Source: Agromyces mediolanus (GTDB taxonomy: Bacteria > Actinomycetota > Actinomycetes > Actinomycetales > Microbacteriaceae). Taken from it: a DNA stretch of 64,000 bases. Positions 1-8,530 of this stretch are shown here, in pieces. The stretch is taken from NCBI RefSeq assembly GCF_023715325.1, contig NZ_JAMBNX010000006.1, positions 1-64,000 on the forward strand, in the 5' to 3' direction. Below the pieces are notes generated by a model. That model searched no databases. It was given only the letters and a program-made list of their open reading frames with translations, and was not told the origin of the DNA. Position numbers and translations under genes: made by a program. Position 1 is the stretch's first letter; every line of letters begins with the position of its first letter.

Positions 1-25
1 GGGCGCGGGCGGGCATGCTGGAGGC

Positions 26-868
26 ATGTCGATCCTGATCACCGCCGAGGAGCTCGCCGAGCGGCTCGCCGACGAGGCATCCCGCACCGTCGTGCTCGAC
101 GTGCGCTGGAGCCTCGCCGCCCCCGACGGCCGCCCCGCGTACCGTGCCGGCCACGTGCCCGGCGCCGTCTACGTCGAGCTCGAGGCTGAGCTGACCGCCC
201 CGCCCTCGCCCGCCGCCGGGCGGCATCCGCTGCCGGACGAGGCCGCGTTCACCGCGGCGATGCGGCGCTGGGGGCTGCGCGAGGGCGACGCGGTCGTCGT
301 CATGGACGACCTCGGCAACCAGTCCGCCGCCCGCGCCTGGTGGCTGTTGCGCCACGCGGGCGTCGCCGACGTGCGGCTGCTCGACGGCGGCCTGGCCGCG
401 TGGCGCGCTGCGGGCGGCACGCTCGAGACGGGCGACGTCGAGCCCCGGCCGGGCGACGCGACCGCGCACTTCGGGGCGATGCCGGTGATCGACGCGGATG
501 CCGCGGCCGCCCTCCCCGCACACGGCGTGCTGCTCGACGCCCGGGCCGCAGAACGGTACCGAGGCGAGGTCGAGCCGGTCGACCCGGCAGCGGGCCACAT
601 TCCCGGCGCGCGCTCCGCACCGAGCGCCGGCAACCTCGACGCCGAGGGCCGGTTCCTGTCTCCCGAGGCGCTCCGCGAGCGCTTCGCCGCCCTCGGCGCG
701 GACGGCGAGCGGCCGGTCGCGGTGTACTGCGGCTCCGGCGTCACCGCCGCGCACGAGGTCGCCGCGCTCGCGCTCGCCGGCGTCGCCGCCGCGCTGTATC
801 CGGGCTCGTGGAGCCAGTGGTCGAACGATCCATCCAGAGCGGTCGCGACGGGGGAGGAGCCGAGTTAG
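26..868 (+). CDS. thiosulfate/3-mercaptopyruvate sulfurtransferase (tandem rhodanese)
   Basis: A 280-aa protein with two rhodanese domains, about residues 5-130 and 155-275. The second carries the active-site loop CGSGVT with the nucleophile Cys235; the first is the usual inactive structural copy. CGSGVT is typical of mercaptopyruvate/thiosulfate sulfurtransferases, which move sulfane sulfur to cyanide or thiols in the cytoplasm. Length fits the family. The start ATG is preceded by CATGCT and GGAGGC, so it may be leaderless or use a very close GGAGG. Its stop overlaps the stop of the convergent gene by 4 nt. Exact substrate cannot be read from sequence. Confidence 0.9.
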   Translation: MSILITAEELAERLADEASRTVVLDVRWSLAAPDGRPAYRAGHVPGAVYVELEAELTAPPSPAAGRHPLPDEAAFTAAMRRWGLREGDAVVVMDDLGNQSAARAWWLLRHAGVADVRLLDGGLAAWRAAGGTLETGDVEPRPGDATAHFGAMPVIDADAAAALPAHGVLLDARAAERYRGEVEPVDPAAGHIPGARSAPSAGNLDAEGRFLSPEALRERFAALGADGERPVAVYCGSGVTAAHEVAALALAGVAAALYPGSWSQWSNDPSRAVATGEEPS

Positions 869-2325
869 TCGGGCTCGGCGATCCCGGCGGCGCGTAGCGC
901 GTCGAGGTAGCGCAGATCGTCCTCGGCGCGCCGGCCGTGCGGATTCGCGACCAGGGTGACGTCCTCCCAGCCGGAGTGCGCGAGCTCCAGCAGCGACACG
1001 CGCAGCGCGGAGCGTCCGGGGTCGACCTCGCGCCAGGAGCCGTCCGAGACGGCGGCCGCGGTGACGACCGCCTGCAGCTCCGGGTTGCGCCGGATGAAGC
1101 GGGCGGGGTAGCCGCGGATCGTGACGTCGCCCGTCGCCCGGGTGAGGTCGAGCATCCAGTCGGGATCGTCCAGGCGTTCACGATGCCACCCGGCGTAGCG
1201 TGCCGCCACGGTCTCGTCCGGGTCCTGCAGCACCGGGTTGAGGATGAGCCCCCTGACCCGGCCGATCAGCGTCACCCGGCGGAACTCGCAACCGAAGAGG
1301 AAGCCGGAGTCGTCGAGCTGCAGGCCGTCGATGGTGACGTCCTCCAGCACCATCCCGTCGAGCATCGAGGCCCGCACCTCGAGGTCGCGGACCCGGATGC
1401 CGCTGAGCCGCGGCCGTTCCGGTTTCCGTTCCGCGCGGGCGACGCGCCAGTCCTCGAGCGTCACGCGCTCGGCGACGATCCCCTCGATCGACTCGCCCGG
1501 CTCGAGCCGGCGGTCGCGGTGCACCGTGCGCGGCGCCGGTCGGCCGCGGGCGGGCCGCAGCAGCGCTTCGGCCGAGGCGCTCGCCGCAGCGGCGAGCGCC
1601 TCGAGCGGCAGCGGGCCGGGCGGCGACGGGCGAAGGCCGGGCACCGCGGTGAGGGAGCGCGCCGCGCCGAGGTCGGATGCCGAGGCCAGCACGCCGTCGC
1701 CGACGAGCAGTGCGTCGACGAGGCCCTGCGGCAGTTCCGCGATCGGCTGCGCCGTCTCCTCGCCGTCGCCGAGCAGGAGCAGCCGCTGCGGCGCGGTGGC
1801 CCGCTCCTCGCTCGCGCCGACCGTGAGTCCGTCGCCCCGGTCGAGGACTCGGGCCAGCCCGGCGCGCCGCTCCCGGGCGTCGGGAACCGGCATCCCGCCG
1901 CGCTTGCGGCGCCCGACGACGGCGAAGCGATCGAGCGAGACGAGCGTCTCCATCGCGCGGCCCGTCGAGCCGACGGCGACGGTGTCGTCGTCGACCGGTG
2001 TGAGCCAGGCGTGGTCGCGGCCGAGGCCGGCGGTCAGCGTGCGGGACACCCGCAGCGACTCGAGCTCCACCTCGACGAGGCCGGCGTCGCCGAGCAGCAG
2101 GGCGCGCCGCGAGGCCGGCAGCAGCAGGGCGTCGCGGAGGAGGCCCCGAAGCCCCCGTCCGACCCGCCACGAGCCGTCGCGGAGATCGAGCACGCCGAAG
2201 CGGATCGTCGCCCGCCCCTCCACCCAGGACGTGACGAGCAGTTCCGGACCGAGCAGGCGGGTCGCGCTCAGTGCGGCGTGCGGGGCGTCGGCGGGAACGG
2301 GCATTCCGAGTCGGGTCGGGCTCAC
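865..2325 (-). CDS. uncharacterised protein: propeller-like N-terminus plus pentapeptide-like region
   Basis: A 486-aa protein I cannot assign to a named family. Residues about 20-240 show short hydrophobic strands repeated in the style of a beta-propeller. Residues about 320-370 hold short repeats of the type V-x-L-x-x or A-S-M-L-D, as in a pentapeptide or right-handed beta-helix segment, and a more compact C-terminal part follows. There is no signal peptide or membrane segment. The start is GTG at 2325, with a TAGCAT box at 2332-2337 exactly 6 nt upstream and no Shine-Dalgarno, so it is probably leaderless. It is convergent with the sulfurtransferase. The function is unknown; structural similarity is inferred by eye only. 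Confidence 0.75.
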   Translation of the reverse strand: MSPTRLGMPVPADAPHAALSATRLLGPELLVTSWVEGRATIRFGVLDLRDGSWRVGRGLRGLLRDALLLPASRRALLLGDAGLVEVELESLRVSRTLTAGLGRDHAWLTPVDDDTVAVGSTGRAMETLVSLDRFAVVGRRKRGGMPVPDARERRAGLARVLDRGDGLTVGASEERATAPQRLLLLGDGEETAQPIAELPQGLVDALLVGDGVLASASDLGAARSLTAVPGLRPSPPGPLPLEALAAAASASAEALLRPARGRPAPRTVHRDRRLEPGESIEGIVAERVTLEDWRVARAERKPERPRLSGIRVRDLEVRASMLDGMVLEDVTIDGLQLDDSGFLFGCEFRRVTLIGRVRGLILNPVLQDPDETVAARYAGWHRERLDDPDWMLDLTRATGDVTIRGYPARFIRRNPELQAVVTAAAVSDGSWREVDPGRSALRVSLLELAHSGWEDVTLVANPHGRRAEDDLRYLDALRAAGIAEPD

Positions 2326-2353
2326 TCCCGCATGCTACCGAGCGCCGCCCCGT

Positions 2354-2791
2354 TCACCAGGGCGAGGGGCGGTCGGGGTCGCGCCGGCTGTCGTCGGGGA
2401 GGCGGGGAAGCGGTTCGCCGCCGCCGCGGATGCAGAGCCAGCGCAGCTCGCCCGCGCTGTCCGGGTGTGCGCGCCAGGTGCGCCAGACGCCCTGACCGAC
2501 GCGGACGACGCTGCCGGGGCCGACGTCGACGACCTCGTCGTCGAGTCCCATCTGGCCGGTGCCGGCGAGGAACACGTAGAGCTCCTCGATGCGGGCGTGG
2601 GTGTGCCAGTACCCCGCCTCCTCGCCGGGTTCGAGCGCGTTCGCCGACATGCCCAGGTACTGCATCGCCAGCTCGTGGTCGACGATGCGGCGCCCGTCGC
2701 GGGAACGTGCGGCGTCGAAGCCGCCGTGGTGCGATCGCCACGCCTCGAGTGCGCCGATGTCGAGCACCTCGTAGTCGCCCATGCCGCTCAC
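2354..2791 (-). CDS. cupin-domain protein
   Basis: A 145-aa single-domain cupin. The first motif is visible as G-(x)n-HTHARIEELYVFLAG around residues 57-78, with His and Glu ligands for a metal (H63, H65, E69 region). The second motif is weaker: its G-x-V-x-R-V segment is present but the usual His is not obvious. Its ATG overlaps the stop of the upstream TetR gene (ATGA), so the two are co-transcribed and translationally coupled. It may be an enzyme or a ligand sensor; sugar isomerase-like or dioxygenase-like roles are both possible. No substrate is implied by the sequence. Confidence 0.82.
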   Translation of the reverse strand: MSGMGDYEVLDIGALEAWRSHHGGFDAARSRDGRRIVDHELAMQYLGMSANALEPGEEAGYWHTHARIEELYVFLAGTGQMGLDDEVVDVGPGSVVRVGQGVWRTWRAHPDSAGELRWLCIRGGGEPLPRLPDDSRRDPDRPSPW

Positions 2792-3339
2792 GCCTCGGCC
2801 CCCAGCAGCTCGAGGAGCCCCCGCACGGCGGAGCGCATCGCGGTGTCGTCGTCGAGCGCGCGGGACAGTACGTACCCGCCCTGGATGACCGCGACCGCGG
2901 TCGTCGCCCGGTCGCGGGCCGCGGCGGCGTCGAGCCCCTGCTCGGCGAACGCCTGCGCGACGAGCTCGATGAGCTCCGTGAAGTAGCGGGACACTTCGCC
3001 GCGCAGCGTGTCGTCGCCCATGACGACGGGATCGGCGGTGAGCCGGCCCACGCGGCAGCCCGCGGTCGCCGCGCGCGGCCGTTCGAGGTAGTCGGTGATG
3101 CGCAGTTGCGGTTCAGCGGGCCCGTGCAGCGTCGCGGTGGCCGAGCCGAGCGTGTCGTCGACGGTCTGCGCGACGGCGGCGGCGGCGAGATCCCGCTTCG
3201 ACGGGAAGTGGTGGTACAGGCTGCCCTGCCCGACGCCGCTGCGGGCGAGCACCTCGCGCGGGGTCGTGGCGGCCACGCCGTTCGCCGCGTACAGCTCCTG
3301 CGCGGCCTCGATGAGGATGCGTCGTGCCTCGGTGGTCAT
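2788..3339 (-). CDS. TetR/AcrR family transcriptional regulator
   Basis: A 183-aa regulator with a TetR-type helix-turn-helix at residues about 8-55 (R-S-G-V-G-Q-G-S-L-Y-H-H-F-P-S-K), followed by an all-helical ligand domain resembling the YcdC/LmrA-like C-terminal group. A perfect 8-bp inverted repeat lies 14 nt upstream of the start at 3353-3372 and is the likely operator, implying autoregulation. It is co-transcribed with the cupin gene (ATGA overlap), which is probably its target function. The methyltransferase behind the operator is transcribed in the same direction but ends 9 nt before it, so it is upstream and less likely to be controlled by it. Confidence 0.92.
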   Translation of the reverse strand: MTTEARRILIEAAQELYAANGVAATTPREVLARSGVGQGSLYHHFPSKRDLAAAAVAQTVDDTLGSATATLHGPAEPQLRITDYLERPRAATAGCRVGRLTADPVVMGDDTLRGEVSRYFTELIELVAQAFAEQGLDAAAARDRATTAVAVIQGGYVLSRALDDDTAMRSAVRGLLELLGAEA

Positions 3340-3352
3340 GCCCCGAGCATGC

Positions 3353-3372
3353 CATACCTAGAGGTAGGTATG
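3353..3372. promoter_or_regulatory. palindromic operator for the TetR-cupin operon
   Basis: Perfect inverted repeat with 8-nt arms, CATACCTA and TAGGTATG, separated by GAGG. It sits 14-33 nt upstream of the TetR start at 3339, in the expected promoter position; the minus-strand reading contains TACCTC/TAGGTAT boxes that could be the -10. The AT-rich word stands out from its GC-rich surroundings. Binding by the adjacent TetR protein is inferred from position. Confidence 0.8.
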
Positions 3373-3380
3373 CCACTGGC

Positions 3381-4196
3381 TCAGGCCGGTCGGACCCCCA
3401 CGGCGGTGATCGTCGAGGCATCCACCCGGTCGATGCCGCGCTCGGTGAGCAGCGCGGTGAAGCGCTCGCGCACCCGGCGCCTGGCCTTCTTGCCGAGGCC
3501 GCCGAGGAGACTCCGCCGGCCGGTGCCGAGCACGAGGCGCCAAGCGAGATCGCCGTCGAGCGGGAGATGCCGCGGCACGGCGTCGGCACGCACCCGCTCC
3601 AAGCCGAGCCCGTGCAGCCAGCCGGCGACCGCGCCGGTGGTGCCGGGCGTGCGATCGGCGTCCTGCGGCGCCCCGGGGGAGCCGCCGCCGACCTCCGCGA
3701 CGGCATCCGCCAGCGCCTGCCGGAAGGAATGGAAGGCACCGTGCTGCCACACCGTGACCGCCACGCGGCCACCCGGCCTCGCCCGCTCGACGAGGGCGCG
3801 AGTGCCGGCGTCGAGCTCGTCGAAGAAGAACACCCCGAGCACGCACTGCACCAGGTCGTACCCCGACGGTTCCCACTCGCGCACGTCGCCCACGTGCAGC
3901 CGCAGCCGGGGCAGCCCGCCCGCCGCCTCCGCACGGGCGCGAGCCAGTTCGATCATCGGCGCCGCGGCGTCGACCGCGTCGACCAGGCCGTCGGGGCCGA
4001 CGAGCTCGGCGGCCGGAACGGCGGAGGCCCCGGTGCCGCAGCACGCATCGAGCACCGTCTCGCCGAACTGCGGCTCGCTGCGTGCGATCGCGGAGAGCGA
4101 GATCGGCTGCCAGAGCTCCTCGTCGATCGCGAGGAAGGCGTCGGCGTGCCGGACGAAGCGCCGGACGGCGTCGGGTTGCTGCTGCTCGTCCCCCAT
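3381..4196 (-). CDS. class I SAM-dependent methyltransferase
   Basis: A 271-aa protein with a Rossmann-type methyltransferase fold. Motif I (LDACCGTGAS) is at residues about 49-58, the acidic motif II (VDAVDAAAP) near 74-82, and a post-I Asp (HVGDVREW) near 105. This matches the UbiE/Methyltransf_11 group, which transfers methyl from S-adenosylmethionine to small molecules, but the substrate is not evident. The start ATG at 4196 has CACAAT 6 nt upstream and no Shine-Dalgarno, suggesting a leaderless transcript. It lies head-to-head with the FKBP lipoprotein gene and ends just before the TetR operator. Confidence 0.88.
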   Translation of the reverse strand: MGDEQQQPDAVRRFVRHADAFLAIDEELWQPISLSAIARSEPQFGETVLDACCGTGASAVPAAELVGPDGLVDAVDAAAPMIELARARAEAAGGLPRLRLHVGDVREWEPSGYDLVQCVLGVFFFDELDAGTRALVERARPGGRVAVTVWQHGAFHSFRQALADAVAEVGGGSPGAPQDADRTPGTTGAVAGWLHGLGLERVRADAVPRHLPLDGDLAWRLVLGTGRRSLLGGLGKKARRRVRERFTALLTERGIDRVDASTITAVGVRPA

Positions 4197-4376
4197 CCGA
4201 CTATTGTGGCCCCCGTCGGGGCGGCGGGCGCAATGCCTCGCGGGTGGGAGCTCGTCCTGTCGCGCCCCGTCTCAGCGAATCGAAAGGCGGATGCGGCAGA
4301 CTGGGGCGACAGCGTCCGGCCGCCTGCACCGTCGTGCCGGCTCGCGCACCGATCCCGCATCACGAATCGAGACCTC

Positions 4377-5363
4377 ATGAACCGCGCCCTGCGCCGCACC
4401 GCGCCCATCGCGCTCGCCGCCGCCTCCGCCCTCGTGCTCGCCGGATGCGCGGGCAGCGGCGACGCGCCCGCCTCGTCGAGCGACCCCGCCGCCACGGCGG
4501 CCGCCTGCTTCGAGGCGAAGTCCGGCGCCGAGAGCGACGCCGTCAAGGTGTCCGGCGACTTCGGCGCCACGCCGACCGCGGAGTTCACCACCCCGCTCGC
4601 CGCCGACGAGCTGCAGACCACCGTCGCGATCGAGGGCGACGGCGACGAGACGAAGTCGGGCCTCAGCGCCAACGTCATGCTCACCATGTTCAACGGCACG
4701 AGCGGCGCGCAGATCGTCTCCCAGGAGGTGCCGCTCGCGATGGGCGACACGAGCCTGCTCGACGCCTTCCGCTCGGCGATCGACTGCCAGCCCTACGGCA
4801 CCCGCACCGTCACCGTCGCGCCGGCCGCCTCGCTCTACGGCGAGGCCGGCAACGAGTCCCTCGGCGTCGCCGCGGACGACACCGTGGTGATCGTCGCCGA
4901 TGTGGTTGAGGAGTACGTCGAGCCGACCCCCGAGCCGCTGCCGACCCCGGCCGAGTGGACCCAGAACGTGCCCGAGGTCACCTTCAACGGCGACACGACG
5001 CCGACGGTCGTCATTCCGAAGGTGGATGCCTCGACCGAGCTCGAGCTGAAGGTGCTCGAGCCGGGCGACGGCAAGACGGTCGCCGACGGCGACCAGGTCA
5101 CCGTGCAGTACGCGGGCCTCACCTGGGACGACGGCCAGGTCTTCGACGACAGCTACTCGCGCGGCGAGCCGGCGACGTTCTCCACCTCGGGGGTCATTCC
5201 GGGCTTCGGCGCGGCGCTCGTCGGGCAGAAGGTCGGCACGAAGCTCATCGTGACGATCCCGCCGGCCCTCGGCTACGGCGCGGAGCCGAGCGAGTCGAAC
5301 GAGCTCGCCGGGCGCACCCTCGTCTTCGTCGTCGAGATCGTCGACACCGCCTCGGCGGGCTGA
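4377..5363 (+). CDS. lipoprotein FKBP-type peptidyl-prolyl cis-trans isomerase
   Basis: A 328-aa secreted lipoprotein. The N-terminus has a positively charged start, a hydrophobic stretch and a lipobox ending L-A-G-C with Cys24. The C-terminal ~110 residues form a standard FKBP domain (G-D-Q-V-T-V-Q-Y, F-D-D-S, V-I-P-G-F, IPPALGYG). The middle (about 60-190) resembles a second, degenerate FKBP domain lacking the catalytic aromatic set. It probably folds proline-containing proteins at the outer face of the membrane. I chose ATG 4377 because it gives the intact signal peptide; longer in-frame upstream translation is antisense to the methyltransferase gene. A strong hairpin follows at 5384. Confidence 0.92.
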   Translation: MNRALRRTAPIALAAASALVLAGCAGSGDAPASSSDPAATAAACFEAKSGAESDAVKVSGDFGATPTAEFTTPLAADELQTTVAIEGDGDETKSGLSANVMLTMFNGTSGAQIVSQEVPLAMGDTSLLDAFRSAIDCQPYGTRTVTVAPAASLYGEAGNESLGVAADDTVVIVADVVEEYVEPTPEPLPTPAEWTQNVPEVTFNGDTTPTVVIPKVDASTELELKVLEPGDGKTVADGDQVTVQYAGLTWDDGQVFDDSYSRGEPATFSTSGVIPGFGAALVGQKVGTKLIVTIPPALGYGAEPSESNELAGRTLVFVVEIVDTASAG

Positions 5364-5383
5364 TCCCGGCGCACTGAGCATCG

Positions 5384-5422
5384 ACGGCTGAGGCCCGGGC
5401 GCTTCGCCCGGGCCTCAGCCGT
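5384..5422. terminator. bidirectional hairpin terminator
   Basis: Perfect 17-bp stem (5384-5400 with 5406-5422) closed by GCTTC, located between the convergent FKBP gene and the EcfT gene. There is no strong U tract, as is common in high-GC actinobacteria. Confidence 0.85.
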
Positions 5423-5431
5423 GACCGCGGC

Positions 5432-6244
5432 TCAGGCCACCGCCGTCTCGACCGCCCACCACAGCAGCGCCGAGGCGAGCCAGAAGCCGAGCACGAACAC
5501 CGTGTCGCGGCCGCGCCAGCGGCTGATCGTGCGTTCGGTGCGCGAGTCGTGGGCACCGAACGCGCGGGCGTCCATCGCGAGGGCGACGCGTTCGGCATGC
5601 CGGATGGCGCTCGCCAGCAGGGGCACGGCGAGGCCGATCGTGCCGCGCAGCCACGCGATGGGCCCGCGTCGTCCGTCGACGCCGCGCACCCGCCGGGCCG
5701 CGCGGATGACCTCGAGCTCGTGGCCGAAGCGCGGCACGAAGCGCATCGCCGCGAGCGCCGTGTAGCCGAGCCGGTAGGGCACCCGCAGCTGCTGCACGAG
5801 GGCGCGCACGAGCTCGGCTCCCGTCGTCGTGAGCCCCGAGACGAACGCGAGCAGGATGATCGCCGCGATGCGCAGCGCCGTCGCGAGGCCGACGAGGTAC
5901 ATCGCCCCGGTGAAGCGCCAGTCGCCGAGCCGGGCGAGCACGAGCTGGGAGCCGGGGCCGTCGGCGGGCAGCGTCGCCGGGTCGACCCAGATGCCGAAGC
6001 TCACGCCGAGGACCGCCGCGAGCGCGGGGACGCCGAGCACGACGACGAGGATCCAGCGCACCCCGAGCCGTGCCCCGAGGAGCAGCACGAGCGCCGCGAA
6101 CACGGCGAACGCGAGCGGCAGCGGCACCCCGCGGGTGAAGACGAGCGCGATCATCACCGGAACCGGGCCCGCGAGCTTCGCGAGCGCGTTCAGCGAGCGC
6201 AGCGGACCGCCGTGCGCGACGGTGGTCTCGCCGAGCGCGCTCAT
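5432..6244 (-). CDS. ecfT: ECF transporter transmembrane (T) subunit, CbiQ/EcfT family
   Basis: A 270-aa membrane protein with about five hydrophobic segments and the two C-terminal coupling-helix motifs of EcfT: A-A-R-R-V-R-G near residue 190 and A-M-D-A-R-A-F-G near residue 230. EcfT joins a vitamin-binding S subunit to the ATPases of an energy-coupling-factor importer. The ATG start at 6244 overlaps the stop of the ATPase gene (ATGA). The adjacent genes do not include an S subunit. The vitamin or metal imported therefore cannot be read from the locus. Confidence 0.9.
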   Translation of the reverse strand: MSALGETTVAHGGPLRSLNALAKLAGPVPVMIALVFTRGVPLPLAFAVFAALVLLLGARLGVRWILVVVLGVPALAAVLGVSFGIWVDPATLPADGPGSQLVLARLGDWRFTGAMYLVGLATALRIAAIILLAFVSGLTTTGAELVRALVQQLRVPYRLGYTALAAMRFVPRFGHELEVIRAARRVRGVDGRRGPIAWLRGTIGLAVPLLASAIRHAERVALAMDARAFGAHDSRTERTISRWRGRDTVFVLGFWLASALLWWAVETAVA

Positions 6245-7971
6245 GCGGCGCCGCCCGGGGCGGGGAGCTGAGCCCAGCGGGTGACGGCCCGCCACTCGGG
6301 GTGGTTCGCCAGGCCGCGGGTGGCGCGGGCGAGCGGCGGATGCCGAAGCCCCGCCTGCTCGATCAGCGGCCCCGCGAGCACCTCCGCGGTCGGGCCGATG
6401 CCGATGAGGCGGCCCTCGGCCATGACCGCGATGCGGCTCGCGTGGTCGGCGACGAGCTGCAGGTCGTGGGTCGCGGCGATCACCGTGGTGCCCGCATCGT
6501 TCAGTTCGCGCAGCAGCGCGACGAGCTCGCCCGCCCGCTCGCGGTCCTGGCCGAAGGTCGGCTCGTCGAGCACGAGCAGCGGCGCCCCGGCGATGAGCGC
6601 CGTGCCGACCGAGAGACGGCGCTTCTGGCCCCCGGAGAGCAGGAACGGATGCCTCGCGGCCGCCTCGGCGAGGCCGAACCGCTCGAGCATCGGGCGGACG
6701 GCCGTGGCCCGCCCCGCCTCCGGCACGCCCTGGAGGGCGAGCGCCTGCTCGAGCTCGCCGGCGACGGTGCCCGCGACGAACTGATGCTCGGGGTTCTGGA
6801 AGACGTAGCCGATCGACCGGCTGCGCGTCGCGGCATCCGCGGTCGCCGGATCGATGCCGGCCGCCTCGATGCGCCCGGCCGCGGGCACGAGCACCCCGGC
6901 GAGCGCCTGCAGCAGGCTCGACTTGCCGGCGCCGTTCACCCCGACCACCGCGAGGAAGTCGCCCGCAGGCACCTCGAGGTCGACCTCGTGCACGACGAGC
7001 GGCCCGCGCTTGCCGCCGCGGCGCACCGAGACGCCGCGGGCCGAGACCACGGGCGGCCCGATGGGGATGCCGGGGCTGGCGGTCGCGGCCGCCGGGTCGC
7101 GCGGCGCCGGCAACGCAGGGGCGGCGTCGAGGGCGGCGCCGAGCTCGGCTGGGGTGATCGGCAGCGGATCGATCGCGACGCCCGCCTCGCGGAGCCGGAG
7201 CGCGGCGAGGGTCGAGACCGGCAGCCAGACGCCGAGCGCCGCGAGCTCCTCGGCCCGGCCGGTGAGCACTTCGCGGGTGGGGCCGTCGGCGACGAGCCGG
7301 CCGTCGGCGTCGAGCACGACGACCCGGTCGACGAGGTCGGCGGCGGCGTCGAGGTTGTGCTCGACGAGCACGATCGCGTGGTCGCGGTCGGAGGCGAGCT
7401 CCCGCAGCACCGCGTACACCTCGTCGATACCCGCCGGGTCGAGGTTCGCCGTCGGCTCGTCGAGCACGAGCACGGGGGAGCCCATCGCGAGGGCCGCGGC
7501 GATCGCGAGCCGCTGCCGCCCACCGCCGGACAACCGTGCCGGGTCGTCGGCCCGGCGCTCCCAGAGGCCGACGAGCTTCAGCGCCCGCTCGGCGCGCTCG
7601 AGCACCTCGTCGACCGGCAGCAGCAGGTTCTCCGGGCCGAAGCAGACCTCGTCGAGCAGGGAGCTCGTGACGACCTGTGCGTCCGGGTCCTGGAACACCA
7701 TCGCCACCCGTTCGGACAGCTCGCCCACGCGGTGCTCGCGGGTGTCGAGGCCACCGACGACCACCCGACCGTCGAGTTCGGCCGGCACCGCGTGCGGCAC
7801 GAGCCCGTTCAGCGCGAGCGCGAGCGTCGACTTGCCGCACCCGGAGGGGCCGAGCAGCAGCACCACTTCGCCGGGGTGGACGACGAGGTCGACGCCGTCC
7901 GGGGTGGCGCGCTCCGCACCCTCGTGCCGGATGCGCACGCCCTCGAGCTGCAGCAGGGGGGCGTCGGGCAT
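6241..7971 (-). CDS. ecfA: ECF transporter fused double ATPase (EcfA1-EcfA2)
   Basis: A 576-aa fusion of two ABC ATPase domains. Domain 1 has Walker A GPSGCGKST at 41-49, signature LSGGG at 147-151 and Walker B VLVLDEP near 167-173. Domain 2 has Walker A GVNGAGKSS at 344-352, signature LSGGQ at 445-449 and Walker B LLVLDEP near 465-471. A Pro/Ala-rich linker (about 282-305) joins them. Fused ATPases of this kind are typical of actinobacterial and YkoD-type thiamine-precursor or cobalt ECF systems. Co-transcribed and coupled with ecfT. No S-subunit gene precedes it; the next gene upstream is divergent. Confidence 0.92.
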   Translation of the reverse strand: MPDAPLLQLEGVRIRHEGAERATPDGVDLVVHPGEVVLLLGPSGCGKSTLALALNGLVPHAVPAELDGRVVVGGLDTREHRVGELSERVAMVFQDPDAQVVTSSLLDEVCFGPENLLLPVDEVLERAERALKLVGLWERRADDPARLSGGGRQRLAIAAALAMGSPVLVLDEPTANLDPAGIDEVYAVLRELASDRDHAIVLVEHNLDAAADLVDRVVVLDADGRLVADGPTREVLTGRAEELAALGVWLPVSTLAALRLREAGVAIDPLPITPAELGAALDAAPALPAPRDPAAATASPGIPIGPPVVSARGVSVRRGGKRGPLVVHEVDLEVPAGDFLAVVGVNGAGKSSLLQALAGVLVPAAGRIEAAGIDPATADAATRSRSIGYVFQNPEHQFVAGTVAGELEQALALQGVPEAGRATAVRPMLERFGLAEAAARHPFLLSGGQKRRLSVGTALIAGAPLLVLDEPTFGQDRERAGELVALLRELNDAGTTVIAATHDLQLVADHASRIAVMAEGRLIGIGPTAEVLAGPLIEQAGLRHPPLARATRGLANHPEWRAVTRWAQLPAPGGAA

Positions 7972-8102
7972 GAGGCAAGCCTAATCTCGCGGGCCGGGCG
8001 GATGCCGAGAGCCCCGATCAGCCCGGGAATACCCCGTCGCCTACCGGTGTTGTGTCTATGTTCGGGGCGGAGAGTCCGTCCTGGCAGTGAAGGAGGCGGA
8101 AC

Positions 8103-8519
8103 GTGGGCATCAGCTACGTCGAATTCGAAGACGAGCACGGGGTTCTGCGCCGCTACCGCAAGCACGCGAACGGACGCGGCCTGGTCGCGACCACCGCGAA
8201 GGTCGACCCGACGGCCTACGTCGACCCGACCGCCTACGTCGATCCGGGTGCCGTCGTGCAGCGCGGCGCATCGATCGAGCACGGCGGCTGGGTCGAGGCC
8301 GATGCGATCGTCGCCGAGCGGGCGGTCATCGGTGTGAACGCCCGCATCGGGCACGGAGCCGTCGTCGGCCGCAGCGCGGTCGTCGGCCCGTACGCGACCG
8401 TGGGCCCCGACGCGAAGGTGCACAACGGCGCCCGCGTCCCCCGTGACACGTCCGTCGCCGAGGGCACCGAGTACCGGCCCTCGAGCGACGATCTGCGCCG
8501 GCTCGGCCTCGCGGCCTGA
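8103..8519 (+). CDS. hexapeptide-repeat left-handed beta-helix protein (gamma-carbonic-anhydrase-like fold)
   Basis: A 138-aa protein made mostly of hexapeptide repeats ([IVA]-G-x-x-A-x) at residues about 28-120, the hallmark of a left-handed parallel beta-helix. Examples visible are A-V-I-G-V-N, A-V-V-G-R-S and A-K-V-H-N-G. The fold is shared by acyltransferases and gamma-class carbonic anhydrases, but the three metal-binding His and the acyl-CoA motifs are not evident here. The start is GTG 8103 behind a good ribosome-binding site (GGAGG, 8090s). Role unknown; it may be a scaffold or a small acyltransferase relic. Confidence 0.78.
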   Translation: MGISYVEFEDEHGVLRRYRKHANGRGLVATTAKVDPTAYVDPTAYVDPGAVVQRGASIEHGGWVEADAIVAERAVIGVNARIGHGAVVGRSAVVGPYATVGPDAKVHNGARVPRDTSVAEGTEYRPSSDDLRRLGLAA

Positions 8520-8530
8520 GCCCGCCGTCC

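Noticed and set aside
3372..3381. TetR operator also controlling the methyltransferase
   Set aside because: The methyltransferase is transcribed toward the operator and ends before it; its own start is about 800 nt away.
937..4380. 1147-codon open frame on the plus strand
   Set aside because: It is antisense to at least four well-supported minus-strand genes and its translation is Arg/Gly/Asp-rich low complexity, a normal by-product of high-GC codon use.
5432..7978. A single 848-codon frame spanning both ECF genes
   Set aside because: The upstream part is out of frame with the real ATPase; the EcfT protein begins at the ATG overlapping the ATPase stop (6244).
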